Source: Gnetum montanum (Eukaryota > Streptophyta > Gnetopsida > Gnetales > Gnetaceae). From it: a stretch of DNA of 64,000 bases. The position numbers and the translations under genes were made by a program. Location: NCBI GenBank assembly GCA_015680685.1, contig MNCI01015652.1:88993-152992 (forward strand). The letters are read 5' to 3'. Positions 24,212-35,640 of this stretch are shown piece after piece; position 1 is the first letter of the stretch, and each line of letters starts with the position of its first letter. The notes below the pieces were generated by a model, which made no database searches, had not been told where the DNA came from, and was given only the letters and a program-made list of their open reading frames with translations.

Positions 24212-25469
24212 CCTATTTTGGCTGGCACTCATCTCTTAGTGAAATTTTCCATTTTACACTAAGTTACCTATAGAGATATGCATATAGTCTCAAAACACCT
24301 TAGGATGAATACCCATCTTAGCAAGTAGAATCAATAGTTAACCTTTTAGATCATAACATTCAGCAATGAAGACATCAAATATCTTGCTACTCCTTTTAAA
24401 TTAATCATAGTAAATAAGTGCTCTTTGAATTGAGCTGGATAGTCTTTTATCATTGACCAACCCAACCTAAACATTGATCATTTGTTTGTTTTCTATTTCT
24501 TTTTACATTTTGAAACTATAAGGTCCATGGGTTAAATAAGCTATACTTATCCTACCCATAAGATTCAAGTCTTTGCCTACTACGTGGCTGGTCCAAATTT
24601 TTGTATTTGTCATTCCTTGAGTTATCCACCAATGTTATCTCATCGATCTATCACATATTATCCTAATCACTCTATCACTATAAATCTATGTTACCATAAC
24701 AAATAAATTTCCTAGTTATTCTAAAGCATAACCTTAAGTAAAATTGAGCATGTTGTTCAAGCATGCAATGTTAGTAAAGTGAGCTTCCCTCATTCTAATT
24801 TTCCATTAATGTTCATGTTCATTGATTTAAATAAGTTTTTTCTTCTATGATTTTCCAACTAGGACATTTCAACTCACTTGCCTTGCTATGTTATCTTAAT
24901 TGATCATCATAATTTTCTCACTATCATTAATTGCCCAAATTTAATAAAAACTTATGGTGTAATCCTAGGTATCTTATTTCCCCTACTACTAGGAACCAAT
25001 TGTAACACCCCACCCTATTGCACCCATGTGGCCCCACTTGTAAGTAAATAAAGTTAGTGAGTGAAAAGCCTTTATAATTTCCTTGTTAGATAGTCAACAA
25101 GTACTACACTAGAAGGAAAGGATTGGGATACGAAGTAACCTACATTAATAGTTAGTCTTACACATGCTTTATGCAACACATGCACTTAGAATATTACATA
25201 CAATACTAGCATAATCCCTACTAGGGTGAACAAATAGCTAATACATGGTTACAACTAGCTTAGTTATATATTTATAATATATATCTATAAATTGGCCGAG
25301 AGAATCTTATTTGTTTACAAGTAAAAAGTTCTTTGAGTAAAAAATTTCACAACTTCTGACGAATAACAAGATTTAAAAACCCAAATTTTCATGCCTTTTG
25401 GACGAAGAACAAGAGTTTTGTACCTTATTTTTCCTAAGGATGGGTTTTCTGGAAAAAATTTTTTCATCA
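24212..25469. other. AT-rich DNA, no recognisable feature
   Basis: No supported ORF on either strand. TAACACCCCACCC near 25004 resembles sequence often seen at the 3' side of plant gypsy elements, but no LTR ends were found. Confidence 0.4.
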
Positions 25470-25555
25470 ATTAGTGTATGCTCTCACCCTTGGCTGAATT
25501 TGTTGTTTTTGATATATAATGGAAAATTCAGTCAAGAGTGAGAGCATACACTAAT
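25470..25555. repeat. 32-bp inverted repeat with 22-nt loop
   Basis: Arms 25470-25501 and 25524-25555 are complementary at 30 of 32 positions, separated by 22 nt. It lies immediately downstream (on minus) of the helicase remnant. It could be a transposon terminal structure, a MITE remnant or a foldback RNA source. Confidence 0.85.
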
Positions 25556-25567
25556 CATCCATTAATG

Positions 25568-25870
25568 CACATAATTAGATTTAATGCATTGCTCTTCATC
25601 TAATCAAATTTGAAGGTGCGAAACCTTAAATATTTTGATATATCTTTTTTTGGAGATCGGAGGGAATATCTTCAAACTGTCAATACTTCTCACTCGAGAT
25701 AGTGCCACAAATGTAAGACCTGTTGTTTCTTTGCTACCAACATTTATACATGCTTTCTCCAATGTCATTCCTGTGACTTATGTATTGTTAAAGCCCATGC
25801 TAATCTAATGTCTCTTATTCAATTTGTTTCAATTTAGATAATTTTAATAAAATTTTGATTGATTTTATGC
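25568..25870 (-). pseudogene. PIF1/Helitron-type helicase C-terminal remnant
   Basis: Minus strand reads IRLAWALTIHKSQ, then after a 1-base deletion GMTLEKACINVGS, GLTFVALSRVRSIDSL, and a C-terminal ISKKRYIKIFKV...LDEEQ. These are the last conserved motifs (V and VI) of the PIF1 helicase domain of plant Helitrons. Frameshift and a stop make it nonfunctional. No Rep/HUH domain or other helicase motifs were found to the right, so only the end is left. A cellular PIF1 fragment is less likely because the plant Helitron wording is close. Confidence 0.8.
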
Positions 25871-26447
25871 TTTTTTTCTATTATCCCTACTTAAAATTGT
25901 TTTGTTAATTTTATTTTTTCATATTCAAATCTTTTATTTGGGGATTGCAATTGCTAAGAATTTTCTTATTTTTATATGGGAATTGTTTTTTAATTGTTGG
26001 ATTATCCATTATGTGCAAAAGTACCTTATCTCTAATACTTTTACATAGCTGTTTTGTATCACAATGAAGCAGTTCCTCCTTAAATCTATATATATGTGCA
26101 CACTTAACATAGTTCATTTTTGTTATTTTTTAAAAATGAACATAGAGTTAATAATGTTTGGCCCTTTTGAGTATTCTATCATTAGCCATCAAAATACATA
26201 ATCAAGTAAATCATTTACATAATACATTCACACCTCTATAAAGATGTGATTAAAATTATGCCCAACAAATTTATTACCAAAGTCATTTCATTGCAAATTA
26301 TTTTTAAAAAGCATAAAACTTTCGGAGTTTTAGTAGTGGCAAAGCCTATAGTTAGAGTTTCTCAAATTAAAGAAAAAAACGGTTGGTAAAAGCCTAATAT
26401 AGTTATTGCATTATGGAATCATAAACTCCGTTACATATCTTAATTTT
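25871..26447. other. AT-rich DNA upstream of helicase remnant
   Basis: A 68-codon minus ORF (25911-26117) rich in Lys and Asn has no family resemblance. It may be the worn continuation of the Helitron polyprotein, but no motif supports this. Confidence 0.35.
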
Positions 26448-26660
26448 ATCTGTGCTTTTTATTCCCTAACGAAAAATCAAGTGGAATCGTGGAAAATTTG
26501 GAGTAAAACGGTAGCTTTGCACTAACCCATCCCATACCCATCCCAAAACCGCGTATCTGTGCTTTTTATTCCCTCACGAAAAATCAAGTTAATCGTGAAA
26601 AATTTGGAGTACAACGGTAGCTTTGCGCTAACCCATCCATACCCATCCCAAAACCGCGTA
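26448..26660. repeat. 107-bp tandem duplication
   Basis: Unit 1 26448-26554 and unit 2 26555-26660 both start ATCTGTGCTTTTTATTCCCT and end CCCAAAACCGCGTAT. They differ by small indels and substitutions. Unlike the surroundings, the units keep several CpGs. Confidence 0.92.
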
Positions 26661-29600
26661 TACTTTCCATAGTCAAGCTTGTTCCGTCACCTTTTCAGGG
26701 AAAACGCGTTGGGCTGACCCTTTTCATAGGGAATGCAGAAATCAGATTTCTGTCCGACACGGCATGGCACTAAAGGTGAACAGCAAACAACGCATGCTTT
26801 TCTTGACTCGGTACCGTAGCATGTATTAAGAATTTGTGGAATTTAGATCTTCAAACGGAAACGGCAATTACCTTATTTAATGAATTCATAATTGCAGAAT
26901 TTACACCATGCCTTTTTATGATCTGAATCTTGTGTTAGGAGATATGTCCAAACAGCATCTTTTTTTTATTTGAATTTGATGCCATAACTAATAAAAGAAG
27001 ATATCATAAATAAGTTAAAATTCAGCAACAGCTAAAATAGAAAAGCAAAGAAGAACGATAGTAGCACCTTATTCAGAATGGAAAAGCTCATGTCAACCAA
27101 CCTTCATATGAATAGTGGGAATGAAAAAGATTGTAACAGCAGCAGTGCTTAAAATAGAAAAGCCCACAACAGCAGCACTTCAATGATCGGTAGCACGAGT
27201 GTTGGTATAATCTGCAGCGATGATTTCTAAGGAAAGAACATTACCAAAGGGTAATGGTTTTTGGCAGAATCACCGCTGTTGTTTTGTGGGAGTTTTGTCG
27301 AGAATCATAACAGTTTCCAAAATGTTTTTGAAGTTTCAGTATCCATAAATCCGGTGTCTAAATTTTGGACAGAGAAGCAATAAAATTTTTCAGTGAATTG
27401 CCCAATTTTATAAAAAGTTTGCTAGTCATGAGTGCGATTAATGGTATACTTGCGATTTATCGTGTAGTGGTACACAAAAATCGGATTAATAAAATAGAAA
27501 AAATATGCCGATCCGATTTTGGATCGGGAGCCTTTGCTGAGTGCGATTGATCACAGATGAATCGTGGATTTCTCAATCATTGGCCAAATCATTGGCCAAA
27601 ATCATAACCCAATTTCCGAGCTCTAGTTCAATTGTTATTACAAAAATCAAACATTAAATGAATTTCATCTAAAACAAAAACAAAATTTCATATACAAACC
27701 TCACTTCCTTCCACTGTTGTTGTTGTGCATTTCTACTCGACGCGTTATTTGACGTAAGCGATCTTGTTCCATTCTTTGCAACTTCAAAGGATCTCCCCTT
27801 TGCTAGGCTTCTCTTCTTCTCGCTCGGTTTAACTCACGCTCTCTATCACCTATCACCTGATCTGTATTTGTAGGAAAGAGAATTTTGCAATGGACATAAC
27901 CTTTCATAACACGTCAACGTCAGCCAAAATATTATCATTATTAAACGTAATCAATCATATAACCATTGTACTGCATTACATATATTTTTACTATCATGCC
28001 CTTGCATTCATATCTGGATCATATCATTAAGCATTACATAGATTACACATTTATAGATCAATCATAAGATATATTACCATCATTATGACTTACAAACCAA
28101 TACCAACATATACATCTAACCAATGTGGTCACTCTACCACCATATACATATGACCCATGTGGTCACTAGCATATCCATACTTAGTGTAGCATGTAAAATG
28201 TTGTCATAAGTATTCATAATTAGTCACTTGTTTACAAGTTTGTTATTTATTCAAATGGTACTAGGGTTCATCAACTTGTGACCTACAACCACTTGCCTTT
28301 TGGAGGACTGGCTATAGGGATGTACACACCTATGTCATGTACCAATGATAAAGATGAACACATCTATGATCTCCCATTCTCAAGATGAGGCTTGAGACAA
28401 GAACCTCATTGATGTATCATAGGGGGGATCAATTCATAACTACCTTTCAAATGCCTCATTAGCAATTGGTCCACACTCTTATGCTAGCACCACCTACTAA
28501 TGACTACTACAATCATCATTGTAAAGAAATGTACCAATTCAGGCTTGCTTAAGCCATCACATGTTACTAGCACAACATATTTAAAGCAAACATAACATGA
28601 CCATAAATATTCACACCTAATAGTCACACTCTCTCTATGAAGACAATACCACGGTATGATAGAATATAATTTTTTACCACAAACATATTTCTTGAACTAT
28701 ATATAATTTCATAAAGATGACCACTAATGTAACCTCCAAAAAGATAGATGCTAAAAGATAAAAAAAATTTCATGATTAGAAAGTGCATAAGAAGATGATC
28801 CCAATGATACCAATTTCACCTCAATCAAATTCCTAGAGACAAATTTATATGCATTTAAAGTTTATTAATAAGATAATAAATAATAATATTTAATTATTAT
28901 ACACCTTACTAAACTTCCCAGAAGCACCCAAATCTAAACCATATGTAGGATACATAAAATTAGTATGAAGTTAACTATTATAGTATCATAACCAATTTGC
29001 ATAAGTCTCAAAGGATTTAATTTGTTACATACCATATCATGCATAAATCATAAAACATAACCATAAATTTAGTGATATACTAAAATTATACATCCAAACC
29101 TAACTCTTAACCTATTCACCCTACATGCCCACATCACATGATCACATACACTAATCCAATACAAAAATATAGGGGAAAGGTAAAGATAACTCAACAATCA
29201 AATTTGCAAAAGTAAAAAGTTTGAAATAAGAAGAAAACTCTTAGAAATTTGGAAAGACGTTGTTTTGCTTCAAATAAATTTTTTATCCATGTTAATGTGA
29301 CTGTAGTAATTCCAAATCCATGTTTTGAGAAAAGAAAAAGCCCTTTGTGAAGTTCAAAATTTAGAAAAAGATTTGAAAATGGAAGAACAAAAAAAATAAA
29401 AAAATAAAAAAAAACAAGAAAGAGGCTCACATTTTGTTTTCATTTGTATGAAGAAGAAAAAATAGAAAACCAAAATTCTCTCAGAAAGTAATGTAGGAGA
29501 CAGTGACTTGAAAAGAATATATATAACGGTTATAAACCATGTATAAATCATATGCACATCTTATAAAGAACTTTTACTTTTCATTCACATGTCACATGCA

Positions 29601-30125
29601 TTTGCAAAACAAAGTTTACTTTTATTTTTTAAATCTAAATGTTTTTTATAATTTCATTTCTTTTATTTCTTCCTTAACTAATACGCCATAGTTCAAACGT
29701 GCATAACAAACACATCAAAGCTTTAAATTAAAATATGTTTAAACCTATGAGATCCATATTAAACACATTATACATTCACATACTAAAATCACATCCAAGC
29801 ACCACACAACAAAGCAATATAATTTAAATGCATAAATACTAAAATCATACATAAAACATGAATACATATTGAATAGTTACTCTTGTACCCTAATCCAACA
29901 TCCTTGCCAACAACATCACTTCTCTAACACATTACACAAGAGTAGTATATATAATCATATTATTTAAGCATATAAAGACATTATAATTATAACATAAAAG
30001 CCAAAGCACCCTAACATATAAAGCTCAATCATAATAAACTAACTCATCCTTGATAACCCACCAAGACTCCATATAAATATAAATCATAATCATAATGTAG
30101 TCCTAAATGTTTACAAAAGAGGTGT
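26661..30125. other. Long AT-rich region without recognisable genes
   Basis: A 61-codon plus ORF at 27365-27550 starts with MDREAIKFFSELPNF but matches no family I know. The part 26660-27900 keeps more CpG and looks less like transposon debris. From 28000 on the DNA is very AT-rich; ORFs at 29191-29557 come from an A-rich/T-rich low-complexity stretch (29385-29420). No LTR ends seen. Confidence 0.45.
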
Positions 30126-31674
30126 AACACTCTCTCCTTCTTGAGAGTCTTCCTTCCAAAAGGTCTTAGGATGAGTTGCATGCATCTCAGTATCCACTTC
30201 CTAGGTATCTTTTCAAGCTCCATGTTTGCTTTATAAAACCTTGATCATAGGCACAACTTTATTGCATAACTTTCATACCATGTGATTAATAATCTCTGCT
30301 AGTTACTCTACATAACTAACATTAGAATGTAATTGTATTCCAAAATGATCAATTAAATGCTACTCATCAGGTACATAACATCACAACATAGATACATGGA
30401 ACACATCATGTATATGTATCAAATGAGGGGTAATGCTATTTAATAAGACATTCTCCCAATCCTCTATAACATCGTAAAAGAACCAATGTACCAAGGAGCT
30501 AATTTTCCCTTTTGGCAAAATCATGCAAGGTCCTTTAGAAGAGAAACATGAAGAAATGCATGATCATGAACTACAAACTCTAGTAATCTCTAGTACCAAT
30601 TGGCATATGCTAGCTACCTATCTTGGGCAACTCTTAATCTATCTTGAATATCTTGAACCTCCATTATGCCCTACCTCACCAAATCTATGCTTATCCACTA
30701 ACAATCTTTTAAGTAACCCAACATCAAGGCATTCTACATGGTCTACCATATCAAATCTTATATAGCGCTTCCTAAAAACTCTCCTAATAACTATTATTAT
30801 GTAAACATGGCTAGTGGAAGCATCTAATCCCAACTATCTCTATATTGCAAACCATAGGCTATTGACATATCAGGACAATTTGATTCACTAGCTTACTCTA
30901 ACAATCTATTTATGGCTAATATGTTTAACCCATGTTTAGCCTCCTATTCATCTACTTTTGAAATGCTTGCTAAAAATGTGACATGAATTAGAAATCTCTA
31001 TGAATAATAATCCTTTGTGGAACATCATGCAACTTCACTATATCTACAAGAAAGAGATGTGCAATCTCTACTACACTCACTGATGCTCATGTGACAAGGA
31101 AATGGGCAGCCTTTATCAACACGTCCACTTCTACTAGTATAGTATCATAGGTAGTGCAAGTTCTCAAAAGAATAGTAATGAAATCCATATCAATGGTATT
31201 TCATTTTCACTATGGAATATCATGTAAATGCAAATATCCTTGAGGCCTCTAATTCTCTATCTTTACTTACTAGCAAATCAAACATCGAGAGACACACTTC
31301 CCTACATTCTTCTTCATACCAGGCCAGTAATACCTCTATCATAGACCCTGGTACATCTTCTAGATGCTTGGATGCATTTGGTATTTACTCATGTAGGCCT
31401 AATCCATTAAGTAAAATCACAAAGCTCCTGGAACACATACTCAACCATACCTTCATAACACTATATGACTATCCACAGATAATGGTCTATCAAAGATGAT
31501 ATACTACCTCAATTCTTGATATCATGGGTTATGCTACTATTACTTATGAATCTACTCTTGCAAATCTGGTTATATTGTTAACTAATTTAGGTTATGAGCC
31601 ACCCTGCTCAATGCATTAGTTACCTTGTTTATCTTGTTAAGTTTTTATACAATAGTAAAATTAAAATTAGTAAG
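30126..31674 (-). pseudogene. Element C: chromovirus-type integrase remnant
   Basis: Minus strand from about 31660: NALSR (end of RNase H, as in xDALSR), then integrase: YYWPGMKKNVGKCVSRCL (zinc-finger region), VKIEN and RPQGYLH, TIDMDFIT (first catalytic Asp region), IKAAHFL, and IVKLHDVPQRIIIHRDF with FMSHF. This order and wording fit plant chromoviruses of the Tekay/Del sort. Many stops. RT and gag should lie upstream on minus but are cut off by the LTR of element D at 31675, so D inserted into C. The coding part ends near 30150. Confidence 0.85.
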
Positions 31675-32576
31675 TGATGAGTAGTAGGTATCTCCTATGC
31701 CTAATAATATAAGTCATAGGCATTCACCAATGATTCAGTTGAATTTCATAAACTTATTTACCTAAGTCACCAATACTCCAAAATAGTGAATTGTATAGTT
31801 GTAAGTCATTGTCTTCTCAATTCACACATGTTTTGATGCATATGTTTAACTGTGGTTAAGGTATAAGATGTTTATTTTTATAATTATTTTTATGATTAAA
31901 TTTAATATATATTTCTCCTAATTGCTTACTAATGGAATGAAGATTTATGATTAAGCTAATTAACTAATTCCTAGATTAACTATCCTAATGTGAAGTAACC
32001 CTTCCCATTTTTTGTACACATCTTACACTTATATTAATGTTGCTAGGTTATCAAGTGTATACTATTGTGCATAACAAGTATTCAATGCAAGGATTACCAA
32101 GCATTAGTACATTATGCTTGAAGTGGTCATTCTCACAAGTTTATGTATGATGACATTAATTAATTAATTAAGAATAGTAATGTAAAGTATATGTAACGTA
32201 AAGTGCTAAAAAGAAATACTGAATTAGTCTAAGTGTTGCAATGGATATAAGAAATCTCTATTTTATTACTAATCATGCCAATGTAACTAGGTACATAAGA
32301 ATTTGAATAAAATTTCGTACAATCTCATTTATCCATACTATGTGCACTTAGAAGAAAAATATTCTAACTCTTGAAGGAAGAAATTGTAAGAATTCAACCA
32401 AGAGTAAGACTGAAAGTGCAATAAATGTGAGGGGTGCATGCATATATATAGCAATGATCGCATTAGTATTGATGTAGTTATGTTAATGCATCCTAGCATG
32501 CATCGATGGGGATACATCAATAGGGTTGTGTTTATGGGCATGCATTGATGCAACCTATCTTATTGATGTTTCATCA
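31675..32576 (-). repeat. 3' LTR of element D (Athila-like family)
   Basis: 902 bp on plus from TGATGAGTAG to GTTTCATCA, the same ends as the LTRs of A, B and E. The inner side at 32577 carries a polypurine-type sequence on the minus strand, so this is the 3' LTR of an element whose body extends right. Left flank GTAAG (31670-31674) would be the target duplication, but its partner was not found. AT-rich and CpG-poor, hence old. Confidence 0.8.
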
Positions 32577-32620
32577 TACCTCCACTATTGACTAAAAAAT
32601 CTTCCTCTAGTGAACAAATT
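32577..32620 (-). promoter_or_regulatory. Polypurine region of element D
   Basis: On minus: CTAGAGGAAGA, then AGTCAATAGTGGAGGTA abutting the LTR. Matches, in worn form, the CTCAAGGACAAG...GTCATGGGGGTA of element B. Confidence 0.65.
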
Positions 32621-32886
32621 TAGGATCAAGCTTCTTCCAAAATTTGAAAAAGTATAAAATTCATTGATAGAAAGACTAACTGACTGAATCTAATTAACTT
32701 TGACTACGAGATTGTACAATGTTATGAAAATAAGTGTCCATTGCCATAAAATTGGATACTTAGATAAAAGTTTTAGTAGCTACCTGTAGGATAGTTAGAG
32801 GTGATGAATTCTCATATAGTTCTTGGAGATGGAGGCTTCTATGGCTCCAACGGTCCATCTTGTCCCAATGCTGTTGATGGCTGAGG

Positions 32887-35640
32887 TTAGTTTGCTATTA
32901 CCATTACAACTATTAGAGATTTGAAAGCATCCAAGAGTGCTTTCATTTTCTCATTCTTGTTATGTGAATCATAGATAATCCAAGTGGCTTCATTAATATG
33001 GGCCAATGTAGGGATGTTCCATGGACATGATATTAAAGGAAATAATTCCTTCATGTTGAAAACCCATGCTATGAAGGTTTTATGTTTAATGTCGAACATC
33101 TTCACGAGGTTATGCAACTCATGGTAGTCATTTATTCTTCTTGCTAGGTTCTCAACAATAAATCATTGGTTTGCAAATCTGCTCATGAGAACTTTAAGCT
33201 TCATGTTGGCTCTTTTCAACTTTTCTTTAGTCTCCTTGTGGAGCTTGAATTTTCCCTAATAGAGAAGGTAGGAACTGGAAACCTACTTCTCCAACTCTTT
33301 TCTTAGCCTTCCCATTGTTAGCATTGTTAAGTTTGCATAACGGAGGTTAGTAAGCTCCATGCACTCTATCATCTCCTTAATTTGCAAATTCTTTAGGTGA
33401 ATTTCAGCTTTTCTATATGTATTTAGTCTATCAAAGATGGATTACCATACATCAGCTTATTTTTGGAGTTTGTAGAGGGCCTCATTCATCTTCATCTTTG
33501 ATAGTCAAATCTCTTTTTTGTTAATCTTCTTAGGTAGTCCAACCTAGTCTTTGTAATGATTTTTTACTTGTTAAAAATTCAAGGCCTCATTTTCATAGGT
33601 GACTACCTAAATTGTAGTCCTTTAGTAAAGAGCATAGACTTTCTTCATTAAGAGATTATTGTTTTCTATTATAACCTTCATAGATCCAGGTTTACATTGG
33701 GGAGTTGCTCCTGCTTCTCACATATGAATTTGACTATTTGATCCTTCTATTACTTAACATTCCATAGGTGATGATTATCTTTGGTAAGGACCATGTTTTC
33801 TTTGTAGATATATAATAGGTCCTTATTAGTGTTGTTAGCCATGGATTCTAACAAAGATGTGTCAAAGATCATCATATCCTTCACATTCTTAGCCTTTTGT
33901 TATTTTTGCTAAAGCTATTGGAAAGCTTCATCCCTAGTAAGTTCTAGCCTAAGAATTACAAGGTTAGAGACACATGCTCATAACTCAACAAATTTAGTGG
34001 CCAATCATCTATTTGTTGTGGTGGCCTCTTCAAGTTGTGCATTGGTAATTAGTAGTTTGCTCCTCATCTTGAGAAACTAGGATTGGTTTCTTGTAATTTC
34101 ATTTGGGATATCAAAGATCTCTAGAAGTGGTTTCTTGGGCCAATATTCCTCATGTTGGATAGTGCTCATTCGACCACTTTTTGCTTGTGTAGATACATGG
34201 ATGTCTGCCATGGTGACAATGATAGGTACAACTAATGTAGAAGCACTTAGGACTTTAGCAACCTTATTAGCCACCACCTCCACTACTATTTCTTGGTTCT
34301 TATATGACATGACTGGGATAGTTGCCCCCTCACCTTCCTTCAAAATGATGGATTAGGCCATAACATTCCCTAAAATCTTAGGAAATTTTTGTTTGGGAAG
34401 GAAGACTATCATCTCCTTGGCACTTGGATTAGGCTTGGTGGGTGCTCAGTTCTTTTGTACTAAGAAGAGAGGGGTTTTTTCATTGTTTAGCCAACTCATG
34501 ATCTTATTGACCTTGTTAAGATAAATCATGATTAGATAGTAAATGGAGGATTTTCCTCCACCTGTAGAGCCCTAATGTTGCTATAGAAAATACTTCTAAA
34601 ATATTTTGAGTCTTTTGGTATTCATGAGCACCTTTATTGTAGTCTCTAGAACTATAGGTGGTGATTGTGGTTACTTATCTTCCTGTAACTTAGTTGTTGT
34701 CTTATCTTTCATCATCTCCTACCAAGATGTGGTAGGAGCATAACAAACCACATCATTAGAATAGTGAGCTATTCCTTCCCTTTTGTACAATTTGCAAATC
34801 AAACATAGAAATAAGAATGTCTTCCTTCCCTTCTCATTTTCTTAATCTCTATAAAAATGATTTGGGGAAGGCTAAATAGGAATTTTCTACTTAGAGTAGC
34901 ACATGCTTGAATAGAGAACAATATCATTATATTGGGCCTCATCATTATATTTAGGTGATTGGACATAATTTTGAAGTATGCCATTTTTGCCTCGGTGAGT
35001 GCACCATACTCTTTACTATCCATCCCATAGCCTTGCTAAACCCATTTATTTTTTGGCTTCTAGGTTTGCTTGCATTATGATCTCTTTTAAATTTTTCCCA
35101 ATATTTTTTAAATCAATGGCCTTTATAATGGGCTTAATTAGGCAGGAGACAGTGACATCTTTAATCTTCATCACTGCATATCCTTGTTGGTTGTTCCAAA
35201 ACAAATAGGTCTCCCCTATGAACCATTCTCCATTGTTGAAGAGAACAAGCTGAATGGAAGACCCCTACAATTATGTTTGAACCTCCTCCAATGCTAACTC
35301 TAAGAAGGGCCTAAAATTAAGCTCCTAGAGAATAGAACTTTAGACCTATTTAGCCTTGATTTTCTTCAAATAGGCCTTTGGAAGGGTAACCTCTAGGTTA
35401 GACCATGGCCTAAAAGCCTCGTCCTAGTTGGATTGGTCTATTTCTATGATGGGACTCTATTGGATAGATTCCATTTTGGACTCTTCTTGAAGGGGTCCTA
35501 TGGCATGAGTTGCCTCAACTACTAGCTCTTGGTGTTGTTATGATTGTTACTATTGTTAGTCCCTTCCTCTTTTGGGTTTCTTTTCCTTGGGCTCATATTT
35601 TGGTACCATTTGTTATCACAAACATAACCCATGATTAGCT
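32887..35640 (-). pseudogene. Extra ORF of element D, coiled-coil type, function unknown
   Basis: A decayed protein-like frame runs on minus from about 35640 to 32887. It starts with a basic segment (PKYEPKEKKPKRGR), then NNGEWFIGETYLFWNNQQGY and MKIKDVTVSCLIKPIIKAID; the open piece 34799-35023 starts MDSKEYGALTEAKMAYFK. Next comes a long charged part rich in Leu, Glu and Lys (LITNAQLEEATTTNR, LRLELTRDEAFQ) of coiled-coil character. The C terminus (32887-33117) has FNMKELFPLISCPWNIP and INEATWIIYD. The same C-terminal pattern occurs in the fragment at 53422-54580. It sits on the sense strand between the 3' noncoding part and the LTR of D, where some plant Ty3/gypsy elements carry extra ORFs. 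Not recognised as a known domain. Confidence 0.5.

Noticed and set aside
23755-24273. His/Thr-rich minus ORF and Cys/Val-rich plus ORF
   Set aside because: Translations of the GT microsatellite and the tandem repeats.
25470-25555. Helitron 3' terminus at the inverted repeat
   Set aside because: No clear CTRR end 10-12 nt after a short hairpin; a CTAA does occur but inside the stem. Not enough to call an end.
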